The notes: generated from the sequence alone by a model not told the origin. A stretch of DNA of 64,000 bases from Jatrophihabitans sp. (GCA_036399055.1 DASWNX010000017.1:1-64000); one strand, 5' to 3'. Numbered from the stretch's first letter, positions 17,365 to 25,928 are shown. Numbers and translations are program-made.

Positions 17365-17819
17365 AGGTTCTTCGACCGGAATCCGTGATGGACGACCTCG
17401 AGTTGCTCCTGCAGCGCCTCGTTGCTGGACGAGCTGAACTCCGGTCCGCTCCAGCGCACCGGATAGACCCCGTCGAACTCCCAGGCCCGCAGCCGGGTGC
17501 CCTCGGCATCCAGCACGGTGACCGCGCCGGTGCTGCGGGTGAGCTTGTTCCCGTTGCCTGCGAAGCCTTCGCCACTGGACTTGCTCATCCAGTTGAACAG
17601 CGCGTCGCTCTGGGTGATGCCGCGCTTGAACACCAGATGCGGCCAGGTCATCCGGCCGGGCATCTGGTGCACATAACCGTTCTGGCCGCCTTCGTGGATC
17701 TCTTCGACCGTCATGTTCACCGACAGCCCGCTGACCTCGGTGAAGTACCCGATCTCGACCCCGTCCACCTCGAAGACGAAGTAGGAGTTGATGGCGGGTT
17801 CGGAGAATCCGTCAGGCAT
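17361..17819 (-). CDS. eCIS tube protein 2 (gp19-like)
   Basis: 152 residues of the T4 gp19-like tail tube family: INSYFVFEVDGVEIGYFTEVSGL at the N-terminus, then HQMPGRMTWPHLVFKRGIT and DALFNWM, ending in an EQLEVVHHGFRSKNL strand. The motif VEEIHEGG is the classical loop of the second tube paralogue (Afp5-like), which forms the layer near the baseplate. Its ATG overlaps the DUF6760 gene by eight bases and its stop overlaps the 1400-aa gene's ATG. Confidence 0.92.
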   Translation of the reverse strand: MPDGFSEPAINSYFVFEVDGVEIGYFTEVSGLSVNMTVEEIHEGGQNGYVHQMPGRMTWPHLVFKRGITQSDALFNWMSKSSGEGFAGNGNKLTRSTGAVTVLDAEGTRLRAWEFDGVYPVRWSGPEFSSSSNEALQEQLEVVHHGFRSKNL

Positions 17820-17994
17820 ACTCGCGCACCGCCTGCCATGCCCGGTCGTTGAAAGAGGCCACCGCGCGCACCATCCGCACCCGGTCGAGATGCTCCAGAT
17901 CCAGCAGGTCGTCCAGAGACCAGTGCAGGTGATAAGCCAGGTACGCGATCTCTTGCCAGAGCGCGTCGGACGGGTACCGCATCATGCCGCTCAC
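17812..17994 (-). CDS. DUF6760 small eCIS protein
   Basis: 60 residues, matching the small DUF6760 family seen beside tail-assembly genes in actinobacterial and cyanobacterial injection clusters: RYPSDALWQEIAYLAYHLHW, then LDDLLDLEHLDRVRMVRAV. It is entirely helical. Position and size recall the second product of phage tail-assembly chaperone pairs (lambda G/GT-like), suggesting a chaperone or adaptor role; that is inference. The ATG overlaps the upstream stop as ATGA. Confidence 0.85.
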   Translation of the reverse strand: MSGMMRYPSDALWQEIAYLAYHLHWSLDDLLDLEHLDRVRMVRAVASFNDRAWQAVREYA

Positions 17995-18554
17995 TTGCCG
18001 CGCGGAATCTCCTCGATGGCGCCGCGCCGGGGCGAGGTCCGCTCCGTCGGCTCACCGAAGGAGCTGGAACCGCCGAACGAGCCGTACGATCCGGCGCCGT
18101 TGGACTGCCCGGCCGGCAGGTGCTCCGGCGCGGCCTCCGCTTCCGGCGCTGACTCCCGCGGCTGCGCCGCAGGAGTCGAGGCGGCGGGCGCCGGCCTACT
18201 TTGGCCCAGCAACGGCGGCCCTTCGGACTGAGCACGCAGCAGCTGCTCGTACTCCTCCTGGTTGCCGAAGTTGATGACTCCGTAGAAGTCCTGCAGGAAC
18301 GCCAGGTCGATCGCGAACAGTCCCTCGATCTCGTGGCTGCTGATCAGCTCGACGGTGCCCAGCTTCTCCACGACCCGGGCCAGCACCAGCACGGTCAGGC
18401 GCGGGTCGTCCGGGCCTGACACTGTCGGGTCGCGCAGCGGCTCAAGCTCGTCGCGCGCCGTCGCCAGCCGCATCCGGCCTTCTTTGTGCAGCGTTCCTGC
18501 CACGTCGACGTAGCCGCGCGGCAGGACGAACGGGTAGCTGGTCTGCAAGCTCAC
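17991..18554 (-). CDS. eCIS phage tail assembly protein
   Basis: 187 residues. Residues 1-105 match the tail assembly protein family found next to tube genes: LPRGYVDVAGTLHKEGRMRL, ELEPLRDPTVSGPDDPRL, LVLARVVEKLG and IEGLFAIDLAFLQDFYG. The remaining 80 residues are Pro/Ser/Gly-rich and disordered (GSYGSFGGSSSFGE). The family is thought to assist tail or tube assembly. Overlapping stops and starts link it to tube 1 upstream and DUF6760 downstream. Confidence 0.85.
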   Translation of the reverse strand: MSLQTSYPFVLPRGYVDVAGTLHKEGRMRLATARDELEPLRDPTVSGPDDPRLTVLVLARVVEKLGTVELISSHEIEGLFAIDLAFLQDFYGVINFGNQEEYEQLLRAQSEGPPLLGQSRPAPAASTPAAQPRESAPEAEAAPEHLPAGQSNGAGSYGSFGGSSSFGEPTERTSPRRGAIEEIPRGK

Positions 18555-19027
18555 TTAATACGCTCGAGCCGCTCGATGACCAGGGTGATCGTCTCCTTCA
18601 CCGGGTCATTGGACTCGGTGCTGACGGCGTCGGTGCCGATCTTGCTCGGCCAGCCGTTGAAGAAGTTGAACCGGCCGACCTCGGTCAGGGCGGTGTCGAA
18701 GAAGACGATCGAGCCGTTCTTGCGGCTGCCGGCCCGGTCGGTGCCCTTGAAGCCCGACTCGCGAACCGCCTTGAACCACTTCCAGATCGGATCGTCCATC
18801 GCGCTCATCGGCGCCATCCGGGTCATCGAGATGTCGGGGACCTTCAACGAGGTTCCCAGGGTCTTGACCGACTGCTTCTTGCCGTCCTTGCCGTTCTGCT
18901 GAATCGTCACGACGTCGAGTTCCATGTCGAGGCCCGAGACGCCGGACAGCACCAGCTTCTCACCGTCGATCTCAAGGTAGAAGTTCTGGGCGACGATCGG
19001 GTCAGTGTTGATCAAGTCGTTGGGCAT
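18551..19027 (-). CDS. eCIS tube protein 1 (gp19-like)
   Basis: 158 residues of the gp19-like inner tube family (Afp1-like): DPIVAQNFYLEIDGEKLVLS, VSGLDMELDVVTIQQNGKDG and RFNFFNGWPSKIGTD. It would form the bulk of the rigid inner tube propelled by sheath contraction. It begins 55 bases after the sheath stop, with a GGAGCAT-type ribosome site, the only real gap in the sheath-to-spike stretch and a place where expression of tube could be set separately. Confidence 0.93.
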   Translation of the reverse strand: MPNDLINTDPIVAQNFYLEIDGEKLVLSGVSGLDMELDVVTIQQNGKDGKKQSVKTLGTSLKVPDISMTRMAPMSAMDDPIWKWFKAVRESGFKGTDRAGSRKNGSIVFFDTALTEVGRFNFFNGWPSKIGTDAVSTESNDPVKETITLVIERLERIK

Positions 19028-19082
19028 GGATGCTCCTTGCTAACAAAAGTAAAAGGGTTTGTTGAGGGTGGGGTCGAGCGGG

Positions 19083-20660
19083 TCAGCCGGCGATCTGCTT
19101 CTGCTGGCTGATCCGGAACACCACGAACTCGGCCGGTTTGACCGGAGCGATGCCCACCTCGACCACGAGCTTGCCCTCGTCGATCGACTCCGGGGGGTTG
19201 GTCTCGGCGTCGCACTTGACGTAGAACGCCTGATCGGCGGTCGCGCCGAACAGCGCGCCGGCTGACCAGAGCCCCCTGAGGAAGCCGTTGAGGGTCCGCT
19301 TGACGCCCTCCCACAGGGTCATGTCGTTCGGCTCGAACACCGCCCACTGGGTGCCTTCGAGGATCGTCGACTCGACCATGTTGAACAACCGCCGGACGTT
19401 GATGTAGCGCCAGTCGCTGTCCGATGACAGCGTACGGGCGCCCCAGATCCGGATTCCCCTTGTACCAAAAGGGCGAATGCAGTTAATGCCAATGGGGTTG
19501 AGCAGCGACTGCTCGTTCTGGGTGACGGTGCGCTCGAGGTCCAGCACGCCGCGGATGGTGTCGTTGGCCGGCGCCTTCCACACGCCGCGGGTCTCATCGG
19601 TGCGTGCCCAGACGCCGGCGATGTGACCTGAGGGCGGCATGAAGATCTCGGTGTTGCCGTTGGCGCCTGTCGGGTTGTCGACCTTGATCCAGGGGTAGTA
19701 CAGCGCGGCGTAGGCGGAGTCGTACATCGCCACGTCCGAGCGCCAGTCCTTGATCTCCTGCGGGCTGAAGCCGGGCGGCGCGTCCAGGATCGCCATCCGG
19801 TTGCCGTTCTGCTCGCAGTGCGAGATCAGCGCGGTCTGCACCGAACGCCAGAGGTTCAGGTCGATCTTGCCGTCGGCGCCGGTGGCCGCGGTGACCAGGT
19901 CAGGCACGATCACCATGGTGACGTCGTCGGCGACGGCCAGGCCGTTGATGCCGTTACGGGCCGACTCGGAGCCTGCGAACTGACGGCCGCTGACCGGGAC
20001 CGGCTTGGGCGCCGCGGTCTTGAGCGGGTAGTGGCCAGGCTTGAGGATGTCGAGCTGTCCGCTCAGATCCGTTTTGGCGTCCAGGGCAACGGTGACCTTG
20101 ATCTTGGTGGAGGTCTTGTTCACCACGGTGGCGACATTGCTGTCACCGGCGCCGAAGCTGAGGTGCGGGAAGCTCTCGACCACCTTGCCGCCTTCGATCA
20201 CCGACAGCGTGAACGGCGAAGGGTCTGAGTCGGGTGCGCCCTTCGGCGGCTCTTCGCTGTCGATCTGAACGCTCAGCAACGCGTCCGGGGCCACACTCTC
20301 GATCGACAGCGGCTTGCCCAGTGAGCGGTCGGCCGCGGCCAGCTCGAGCCGAGCCGGCTCACCGGCAGGCTCGGCGTTCGGGATCCGGCAGATGTAGGCG
20401 ATGCTTCCGCCGTTGGCGAAGTAGCCATAGACCGCCAGCGGCAACATGCAGCCCTGGCTGAAACTGCCGTAGAGCTTCTCGAACTGGGACCAGCTGGTCA
20501 CCAGGCGCGGTGCGACACCGGCCGGATCGTTGGGATCGTCGTCGGGGGCTCGCTGAGTGAACCCGACGAAAGCGGCGATGGCGGTCGGCGCGGCGGAAAG
20601 CACTTTTTGCGAAGAGGGAACCTCTTCGACATAGACGCCGGGCGCGGTGTACGTAGGCAC
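19083..20660 (-). CDS. eCIS contractile sheath protein
   Basis: 525 residues, GTG start at 20660 preceded by GGAG. The N-terminus TYTAPGVYVEEVPSS and the C-terminal half (IKDWRSDVAMYDSAYAALYY, PSGHIAGVWARTDETRGVWK, GIRIWGARTLSSDSDWRYIN, NRRLFNM-like helix, then QQKQIAG tail) are diagnostic of phage tail sheath proteins of the subtilisin-like/gp18 type (Afp2-4). Only one sheath gene is present, as in most actinobacterial systems. A 158-base gap with a palindrome precedes it, so it may have its own promoter. Confidence 0.95.
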   Translation of the reverse strand: MPTYTAPGVYVEEVPSSQKVLSAAPTAIAAFVGFTQRAPDDDPNDPAGVAPRLVTSWSQFEKLYGSFSQGCMLPLAVYGYFANGGSIAYICRIPNAEPAGEPARLELAAADRSLGKPLSIESVAPDALLSVQIDSEEPPKGAPDSDPSPFTLSVIEGGKVVESFPHLSFGAGDSNVATVVNKTSTKIKVTVALDAKTDLSGQLDILKPGHYPLKTAAPKPVPVSGRQFAGSESARNGINGLAVADDVTMVIVPDLVTAATGADGKIDLNLWRSVQTALISHCEQNGNRMAILDAPPGFSPQEIKDWRSDVAMYDSAYAALYYPWIKVDNPTGANGNTEIFMPPSGHIAGVWARTDETRGVWKAPANDTIRGVLDLERTVTQNEQSLLNPIGINCIRPFGTRGIRIWGARTLSSDSDWRYINVRRLFNMVESTILEGTQWAVFEPNDMTLWEGVKRTLNGFLRGLWSAGALFGATADQAFYVKCDAETNPPESIDEGKLVVEVGIAPVKPAEFVVFRISQQKQIAG

Positions 20661-20700
20661 GGAGGCAGCTCCAATAGTGATGCGGTGTTTGGCCCCCGTG

Positions 20701-20712
20701 CCAAGATCTTGG
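20701..20712. promoter_or_regulatory. 12-base perfect palindrome upstream of sheath gene
   Basis: CCAAGATCTTGG lies 41 bases upstream of the sheath GTG, in the 158-base gap between the PAAR-like gene and the sheath gene. It is the right place for an operator or for the start of a separate transcript. I could not find a convincing -35/-10 pair on the minus strand, so only the palindrome is directly seen. Confidence 0.35.
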
Positions 20713-20818
20713 GAAGACTAACCCAGATGTACAGCCCGTGTAAGCATTTTGCTAGATCCAGGGCACGTTCATGTCACGAAACGGTTAAGTAACGGGTGGA
20801 ACGTCTCAAACGCCCGAT

Positions 20819-21211
20819 TCACCCGGCAGTGGTGCGCAGTGCCCCCGGCATGGTGATAGTGATGACGCCGCCGAAGGAGCACACGCAGGTGGAACCTGCG
20901 ACCAGCGCGGGTTTGCCGCCGATGGCAGTGCGCGGCGCGGTCGGAATCCACGAGCCGGCGATCGCGGGCACGCACGGCATCGGGGTCAGCACCCCCAGCG
21001 CGGCGGCCGTCGCGGCCGCGACAGTCGGGTTGGCGATGCTGGAACACATCCCGAACGGCGCGATGTTGACCATCGGCGCCATGTCGGCGATCGTCGCGGC
21101 CGGCCGGCCCTCGATGGTCACCCTGCTCATCGGCAGGATGTTGAGAGTGGTCGGCGCCAGGCCGAAGGAGCACTGCAACAACGCGCCCGTGGTCACCGAG
21201 AGGCTACCCAT
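20819..21211 (-). CDS. PAAR-like spike-tip protein (DUF4280)
   Basis: 130 residues with the DUF4280/PAAR-like architecture: repeated P-x-x-x-(I/V) strands and conserved cysteines (GALLQCSFG, GMCSSIANP, MPCVPAIAG, STCVCSFGGVITI). PAAR-like proteins cap the spike trimer and may carry effectors. The ATG at 21211 follows a good AAGGGAGA ribosome site. It precedes the sheath, away from the VgrG-like gene, and starts 18 bases after the lipoprotein gene stop. Confidence 0.9.
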   Translation of the reverse strand: MGSLSVTTGALLQCSFGLAPTTLNILPMSRVTIEGRPAATIADMAPMVNIAPFGMCSSIANPTVAAATAAALGVLTPMPCVPAIAGSWIPTAPRTAIGGKPALVAGSTCVCSFGGVITITMPGALRTTAG

Positions 21212-21229
21212 CAGCAGAGATCTCCCTTT

Positions 21230-21835
21230 CTATCGCTTGGAATTCTTGACCGAGGCGGTGAGCTGCTGGCCGGTCGTGGTCACGAAGCACAACACATTTC
21301 GGTCCTTCTGCTGCTCCCAGCCACGCGCCGATGGCAACAGGTAGGTGAAGAAGTAGGAGGAGTCGAGGTAATCCTTGCCGACGTAGCCGCTGTATTCCTG
21401 CGCGCAGACTCGGTCGGCGAACAGCTTCAGAGCGGCGTCGCCCGGATACGCCGACACCTCGCTGCCGTCCTTGCTCGCGAACGGGATGCTGGCGTAGGAC
21501 TCCTGGGTGTGCGGCTGGTCACAGGGCACTGAGCCGAGCCTGCTGAGTTCGGATTTCACCGTGCTCGGCGGGTTGAAGCACTGACCCGGCTTGATGTCGA
21601 AGACCGACACCGCGGCCTTCTCGGCTTTCGAGCCGCCGAACCAACCGCATCCGCTGAGCAGCAGCGTCACCGTGATCAGCGCCGCCGCGTTCGCGCCCTT
21701 GCTGAGGGAGCATCGCAGCGAGGAACGAGCGAGGAGCGGACCGAAGTGGCAGCTCGTGCGGGCACGGCCGGCGGCGGCCGGGGCTGGCTTGGGCACTACG
21801 GGTTCACCGTCCAACACGAGTCGCCGACCTGACAA
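21230..21835 (-). CDS. Septum_form-domain lipoprotein
   Basis: Up to 201 residues from a TTG at 21835; in-frame GTG and TTG codons a few residues further in are equally possible, and no ATG is available. The hydrophobic stretch AALITVTLLLSGC ends in a lipobox with Cys as the lipidation site. The mature part has the septum-formation domain pattern SVFDIKPGQCF, VPCDQPHTQES and RVCAQEYSGYVG, with paired cysteines, found in many actinobacterial surface lipoproteins. It sits 18 bases before the PAAR-like gene on the same strand, so it may be cotranscribed with the injection system. Confidence 0.75.
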   Translation of the reverse strand: MSGRRLVLDGEPVVPKPAPAAAGRARTSCHFGPLLARSSLRCSLSKGANAAALITVTLLLSGCGWFGGSKAEKAAVSVFDIKPGQCFNPPSTVKSELSRLGSVPCDQPHTQESYASIPFASKDGSEVSAYPGDAALKLFADRVCAQEYSGYVGKDYLDSSYFFTYLLPSARGWEQQKDRNVLCFVTTTGQQLTASVKNSKR

Positions 21836-22000
21836 GCCCCCGCTTGAGCGCAGATTACACGCCGGCGGGTGGCGCCGACGGCTGATCGCAGACTCCGGCG
21901 GGCTGATCCGCGGCTTGAGTCAGCGCGTTGAAGGCGCTCGGCAACTGACGTAGCTTGACAACAGGTTGAATAGCAGCCGATCCGGCCCCGGAGGACGAGC

Positions 22001-22387
22001 ATGGCCGACTTTCTCGCCAGCATCGACGTCGCTGCGCCCGCGGATGAACTCTTTGACTACCTGTCCCAGGTAGAGAACCTCCCGCACTACTTCGAACGCA
22101 TGACCTCGGTGACCGACAACGAGGACGGCACCATCTCGGTCACGGCCGACCTCGGTGACCGGGTCGTCGAGGGCGAGGCCTGGTTCGAGGTGGACCGTGC
22201 CGCGCGGACACTGTCCTGGGGCTCGGAAGGTCCCAACGACTACTCCGGACAGCTGCAGGTCACCGGTGACGGGTCGAACTCGATGGTCGAGGTCACGCTG
22301 CGGACCGAGCGGGCCGGCGGCCCGGAGATCCAGGAAGGCATCGAGCAGACGGTGGCTGTCATCAAGCTCATCATGGAGAGCCGCTGA
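22001..22387 (+). CDS. SRPBCC (START/polyketide-cyclase fold) protein
   Basis: 128 residues with the SRPBCC pattern: FLASIDVAAPADELFDYLSQ, a central LGDRVVEGEAWFEVDRAART and a long C-terminal helix EIQEGIEQTVAVIKLI. These helix-grip proteins bind hydrophobic ligands or act as cyclases; ligand unknown. It is divergent from the eCIS operon. Tandem 16-base repeats containing the stop codon follow immediately. Confidence 0.85.
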   Translation: MADFLASIDVAAPADELFDYLSQVENLPHYFERMTSVTDNEDGTISVTADLGDRVVEGEAWFEVDRAARTLSWGSEGPNDYSGQLQVTGDGSNSMVEVTLRTERAGGPEIQEGIEQTVAVIKLIMESR

Positions 22388-22421
22388 CATGCAGAGCCGT
22401 TGACATGCAGAGCCGCTGACT
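22377..22421 (+). repeat. Tandem 16-base repeat spanning a stop codon
   Basis: AGAGCCGCTGACATGC is present 2.8 times in a row, with one C/T change. The first copy contains the SRPBCC gene's last codons and TGA, so the later copies repeat the gene's 3' end. Confidence 0.85.
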
Positions 22422-22489
22422 AGGCCCGGGCGTCCGCCCTCAGGTTATGACCCGCCCGACTCGACCCGCTCACAGAAGGATGCCCGCCG

Positions 22490-23722
22490 ATGCCCGCCAG
22501 TTCCGTCACGGCCGCCGGCCTGAAAGCCAAGCCGGCCTCGTCAGGCGGCAAGTCAGGCGGCAAGTCAGGCGGCAGGACAGACAGCAAGTCAGGCGGCAAG
22601 TCAGGTGGCAAGCCGCGGGCCGCCACCCCGGCTGACGCCGCTGCCGCCCCGTCGATGACCGTCGCCGAGATCAACGAGTTGCACGCCGACGCGCAGAAGT
22701 GCGCCGAGGTGGCCGGCTTGGTCTACGTGGCAGGCGAGGAGCCGGGCATGCGAAGGATCCGGCGGGGCAAGGGCTTCAGCTACATCGATCACCTGCGACA
22801 ACCGCTGACCGACGCCGAGGTGAAGGCCCGGATCACCCAGCTGGCGATCCCGCCGGCCTGGCAGAAGGTGTGGATCTGCCCCAACGCCGACGGCCACATC
22901 CTGGCCACCGGCCAAGATGACAAAGGTCGCAAGCAGTACATCTATCACCCCAGATGGCGCGCGATCCGCGACATGTTGAACTTCTACCGGTTGATCCTGT
23001 TCTCCGGGCACCTGGCCGAGATCCGCGAGCACACCGCCCGCCAGTTGCGCCGGCGCACCTTCGACCGGGACCGGATGCTGGCCGCGATGATCCGCATCAT
23101 CGACCTGACCAATATCCGGATCGGCAACGAGGTCTACGCCGAGGAGAACGACAGCTACGGGCTCACCACGCTCACCCGCAAGCACGTCCGGGTGTCCGGC
23201 GACCAGGTGAGTTTCGCCTTTCCCGCCAAGTCGGGCAAGCCCTGGGACGTCTCGATCAACGACGCCGGGGTGGCTCGAGTGGTGCAACGGCTGCTCACCC
23301 AGCGCGATCGGCGGCTGTTCAGCCTGGACGGCAAGGCTGTGAGCTCCGACGAGCTCAACCAGTTGCTGTTCAACCTCACCGGCGAGCACATCACCGCCAA
23401 GAACTTCCGCACCTGGGGCGGCACGCTGGCCGCGTTCACCTATCTGAAGAACCGGCTGGACAGCGAGCGGGCGCCGGAGAAGGTGGTGATCGAGGCCATC
23501 GACGAGGCCGCCGAGGCGCTGGGCAACACCCGCACCGTGGCCCGGGCGCACTACGTGCACCCCCACGTCCTGGAGACCTACACCGAGCACACCTTCGCCG
23601 GCTATCTGGCCCAGGCCACACCACGTCCGGTCCCCGGCCTGCACCCGGACGAACAGCAGTTGGCCGCGTTTCTCCTCGAGTTGTTCGAGGCTGAGTTCTC
23701 GCTGCTGTCGACCCGAAGCTGA
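22490..23722 (+). CDS. DNA topoisomerase IB
   Basis: 410 residues. The first 50 are a Lys/Gly/Ser tail with repeated SGGK units, probably a DNA-binding extension. The rest is a poxvirus-type topoisomerase IB: RIRRGKGFSYID, IPPAWQKVWICP, GHILATGQDDKGRKQYIYH, the catalytic-core RIIDLTNIRIGNEVYAEEN, GKPWDVSINDAG, and the nucleophile Y355 in TRTVARAHYVHP. It relaxes supercoils through a 3'-phosphotyrosine bond. The ATG at 22490 has an AGAAGGA ribosome site; a closer ATG at 22480 is out of frame. Confidence 0.93.
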   Translation: MPASSVTAAGLKAKPASSGGKSGGKSGGRTDSKSGGKSGGKPRAATPADAAAAPSMTVAEINELHADAQKCAEVAGLVYVAGEEPGMRRIRRGKGFSYIDHLRQPLTDAEVKARITQLAIPPAWQKVWICPNADGHILATGQDDKGRKQYIYHPRWRAIRDMLNFYRLILFSGHLAEIREHTARQLRRRTFDRDRMLAAMIRIIDLTNIRIGNEVYAEENDSYGLTTLTRKHVRVSGDQVSFAFPAKSGKPWDVSINDAGVARVVQRLLTQRDRRLFSLDGKAVSSDELNQLLFNLTGEHITAKNFRTWGGTLAAFTYLKNRLDSERAPEKVVIEAIDEAAEALGNTRTVARAHYVHPHVLETYTEHTFAGYLAQATPRPVPGLHPDEQQLAAFLLELFEAEFSLLSTRS

Positions 23723-23724
23723 CG

Positions 23725-23741
23725 CGGGCAGCCCCTGCCCG
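23725..23741. terminator. Short hairpin between convergent genes
   Basis: CGGGCAG and CTGCCCG flank a three-base loop between the topoisomerase stop and the HAD hydrolase stop. There is no T-tract, so it is at best a weak or bidirectional terminator. Confidence 0.35.
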
Positions 23742-23755
23742 GCGCGGGATTGAGC

Positions 23756-24534
23756 TCACACGAGTTCGATGACGTCCTGGATCGAGTTCAGGATCCTGCT
23801 CGGGCGGTAGGGGAACTGGTCGATCTGCTCAGGTCCGGTGGAGCCGGTCAGCACCAGGATGGTCTCCAGGCCGGCCTCGATGCCGGCGACCACGTCGGTG
23901 TCCATCCGGTCGCCGACCATGGCGGTGTTCTCCGAGTGCGCCTCGATCCGGTTCAGCGCGCTGCGGAACATCATCGGGTTGGGCTTGCCGACGTAGTACG
24001 GCTGCTTGCCGGTCGCCCGGCTGATCAGCGCCGCCACCGACCCGGTGGCCGGCAGCGGGCCCTCGGCCGACGGGCCGGTGACGTCAGGGTTGGTGGCGAT
24101 GAAGCGGGCCCCCGCGCCGATCAGCCGGATGGCCTTGGTGATCGCCTCGAAGGAGTAGGTCCGGGTCTCGCCGAGCACCACGAAGTCCGGGTCGGTGTCG
24201 GTCAGGGTGTAGCCGATCTCGTGCAAGGCGGTGGTCAACCCCGCCTCGCCGATGACGTAGGCCGAGCCGTGAGGCAGCTGATCGGCCAGGAACGCCGCGG
24301 TCGCCAGCGCCGAGGTCCAGATGGCTGCTCGGGAACCAGCAATCCGGCCCGGACCAGCCGGGCGGCCAGGTCGCGGGGCGTGTAGATCGAATTGTTGGTC
24401 AGCACCAGGAACCGGCGCTGCCGTTCCACCAGCCGCTGCAGGAACTCCGCCGCGCCGGGCAACGCCTTGTCCTCATGGACCAACACGCCGTCCATGTCGG
24501 TGAGCCAGCATTCGATGGGTGGCCGGGTGCTCAT
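23756..24534 (-). pseudogene. HAD-IIA (NagD-like) hydrolase interrupted by a single frameshift
   Basis: Two overlapping frames together encode one HAD-IIA phosphatase of about 259 residues. The first (from the ATG at 24534) has [20 protein letters not shown], with the DxDG nucleophile motif, and [18 protein letters not shown]; it reads true up to LLVPEQ near 24320. Adding one base there restores [20 protein letters not shown] and joins the second frame, which carries [12 protein letters not shown] and [20 protein letters not shown]. All motifs are otherwise intact, so the damage is recent or a sequencing error. Such enzymes dephosphorylate nucleotides or sugar phosphates. Confidence 0.85.
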
Positions 24535-24727
24535 CGCAGCTCCTGAGGATCGACGCCACGTCGCTGGCAAGCCAGGTGTCTCTGGCCGCGGCGGGGCTGG
24601 CCTCGACACCAGACTACGGCGGGCGCCCGGACCGACTCCGATGACGACGCCGGGGCGGCGTCACGGTCCCAGTCACGTCTGGCGAAGTAGGTGTAGGAAG
24701 GAATGACAGCTACTTCGGGGGGTTGGC

Positions 24728-25759
24728 ATGCAGTACCGGTTGCTCGGTCGCAGCGGCACGGTGGTGTCGAATCTGGCGTTGGGCACGATGACCTTCGGCA
24801 CCGAGACCGACGCCGACGGCGCGCACGCCCAGCTGAGCCGGTTCCTCGACGCCGGTGGCAACCTGGTCGACACCGCCAATGTCTACAGCGGCGGGTCGAG
24901 CGAGGAGATCATCGGGCGCTGGCTGGCGGCCAATCCCGGTCAGCGCAGCCGGATCGTGCTGGCGACCAAAGGCCGGTTTCCGATGGCCGACGGAGTCAAT
25001 GACCACGGCCTGTCCCGTCGGCATCTGAGGCTGGCGCTGGAGGCGTCGCTGCGACGGCTGCAGACCGACTGGATCGACCTGTACCAGGTGCACGCCCACG
25101 ATCCGCTGACGCCGATAGAGGAGACCCTGCGCTTTCTGGACGACGCGGTCCAGGTCGGCAAGATCAACTACCTGGGCCTGTCGAACTTCACCGGCTGGCA
25201 GTTGCAGCAGGCGGTCGACACCGCCGAGCGCCTGCTGCTGAGCGTCCCGGTCACCCTGCAGCCGCAGTACAACCTGCTGGCGCGCGAGATCGAGTGGGAG
25301 ATCGTGCCGGCCAGCCTGGCCAACGGCCTGGGCCTGCTGCCCTGGTCACCGCTCGGCGGCGGATGGCTGACCGGCAAGTACAGCAAGCAGGAGCGACCGT
25401 CAGGCTCGACCCGCCTCGGTGAGAATCCCGACCGTGGTGTGGAGGCCTATGACCGCCGCTCGGGCCGGCAGCGCACCTGGGACGTCATCGACGCCGTCCG
25501 GGCGGTCGCCGACGAGCAGGGGGCGACGATGGCCCAGGTCGCGCTGGCCTGGCTGTCGGACCGTCCCGCGGTGACCTCGGTGATCCTGGGCGCCCGGACG
25601 ACCGAGCAGCTCGAGGACAACCTGCAGGCCGCGGACCTGCGCCTGAGCGCCGCGCAGACCGAACTGCTGGACGTGGCCAGCGATCCGGAGCCCGCTGACT
25701 ACCCCTACGGCGAGCCAGGCGTCCAGCAGCGGGCGCGCAAGATCGCCGACGGTCACTGA
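24728..25759 (+). CDS. Aldo/keto reductase
   Basis: 343 residues of the AKR superfamily, of the voltage-gated-channel-beta/YajO-like branch. The catalytic tetrad is visible: Asp and Tyr in GNLVDTANVYSGGSSEE, Lys in VLATKGRF, and His in DLYQVHAHDPLTPIEE. NADPH-binding residues lie near the C-terminal SVILGARTTEQLEDNL. Substrate is unknown. It starts at an ATG with a GGGGGG-type ribosome site and appears monocistronic. Confidence 0.92.
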   Translation: MQYRLLGRSGTVVSNLALGTMTFGTETDADGAHAQLSRFLDAGGNLVDTANVYSGGSSEEIIGRWLAANPGQRSRIVLATKGRFPMADGVNDHGLSRRHLRLALEASLRRLQTDWIDLYQVHAHDPLTPIEETLRFLDDAVQVGKINYLGLSNFTGWQLQQAVDTAERLLLSVPVTLQPQYNLLAREIEWEIVPASLANGLGLLPWSPLGGGWLTGKYSKQERPSGSTRLGENPDRGVEAYDRRSGRQRTWDVIDAVRAVADEQGATMAQVALAWLSDRPAVTSVILGARTTEQLEDNLQAADLRLSAAQTELLDVASDPEPADYPYGEPGVQQRARKIADGH

Positions 25760-25840
25760 GCGAGCTATCCGCCGGTGGGCGCCGGCGCCGGCTCTGCCAG
25801 AATTAACCCAGAGCGCCAGTCCTGCGGGCTGTCGCGTTCT

Positions 25841-25928
25841 GGAGGGTTCGCATAGCGGCCGAGTGCAAGCGCCTTGAAAGCGCTCGACAGGAGACTGTCC
25901 GTGGGTTCAAATCCCACACCCTCCGCCA
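25841..25928 (+). tRNA. tRNA-Ser (anticodon TGA)
   Basis: A complete class II tRNA: acceptor GGAGGGT pairs with ACCCTCC, discriminator G, and CCA is encoded. The anticodon stem AGCGC/GCGCT encloses the loop CTTGAAA (anticodon TGA), followed by a long variable arm and the T-arm GTGGGTTCAAATCCCAC. It reads UCA serine codons. No integrase or island is attached to this tRNA. Confidence 0.97.
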
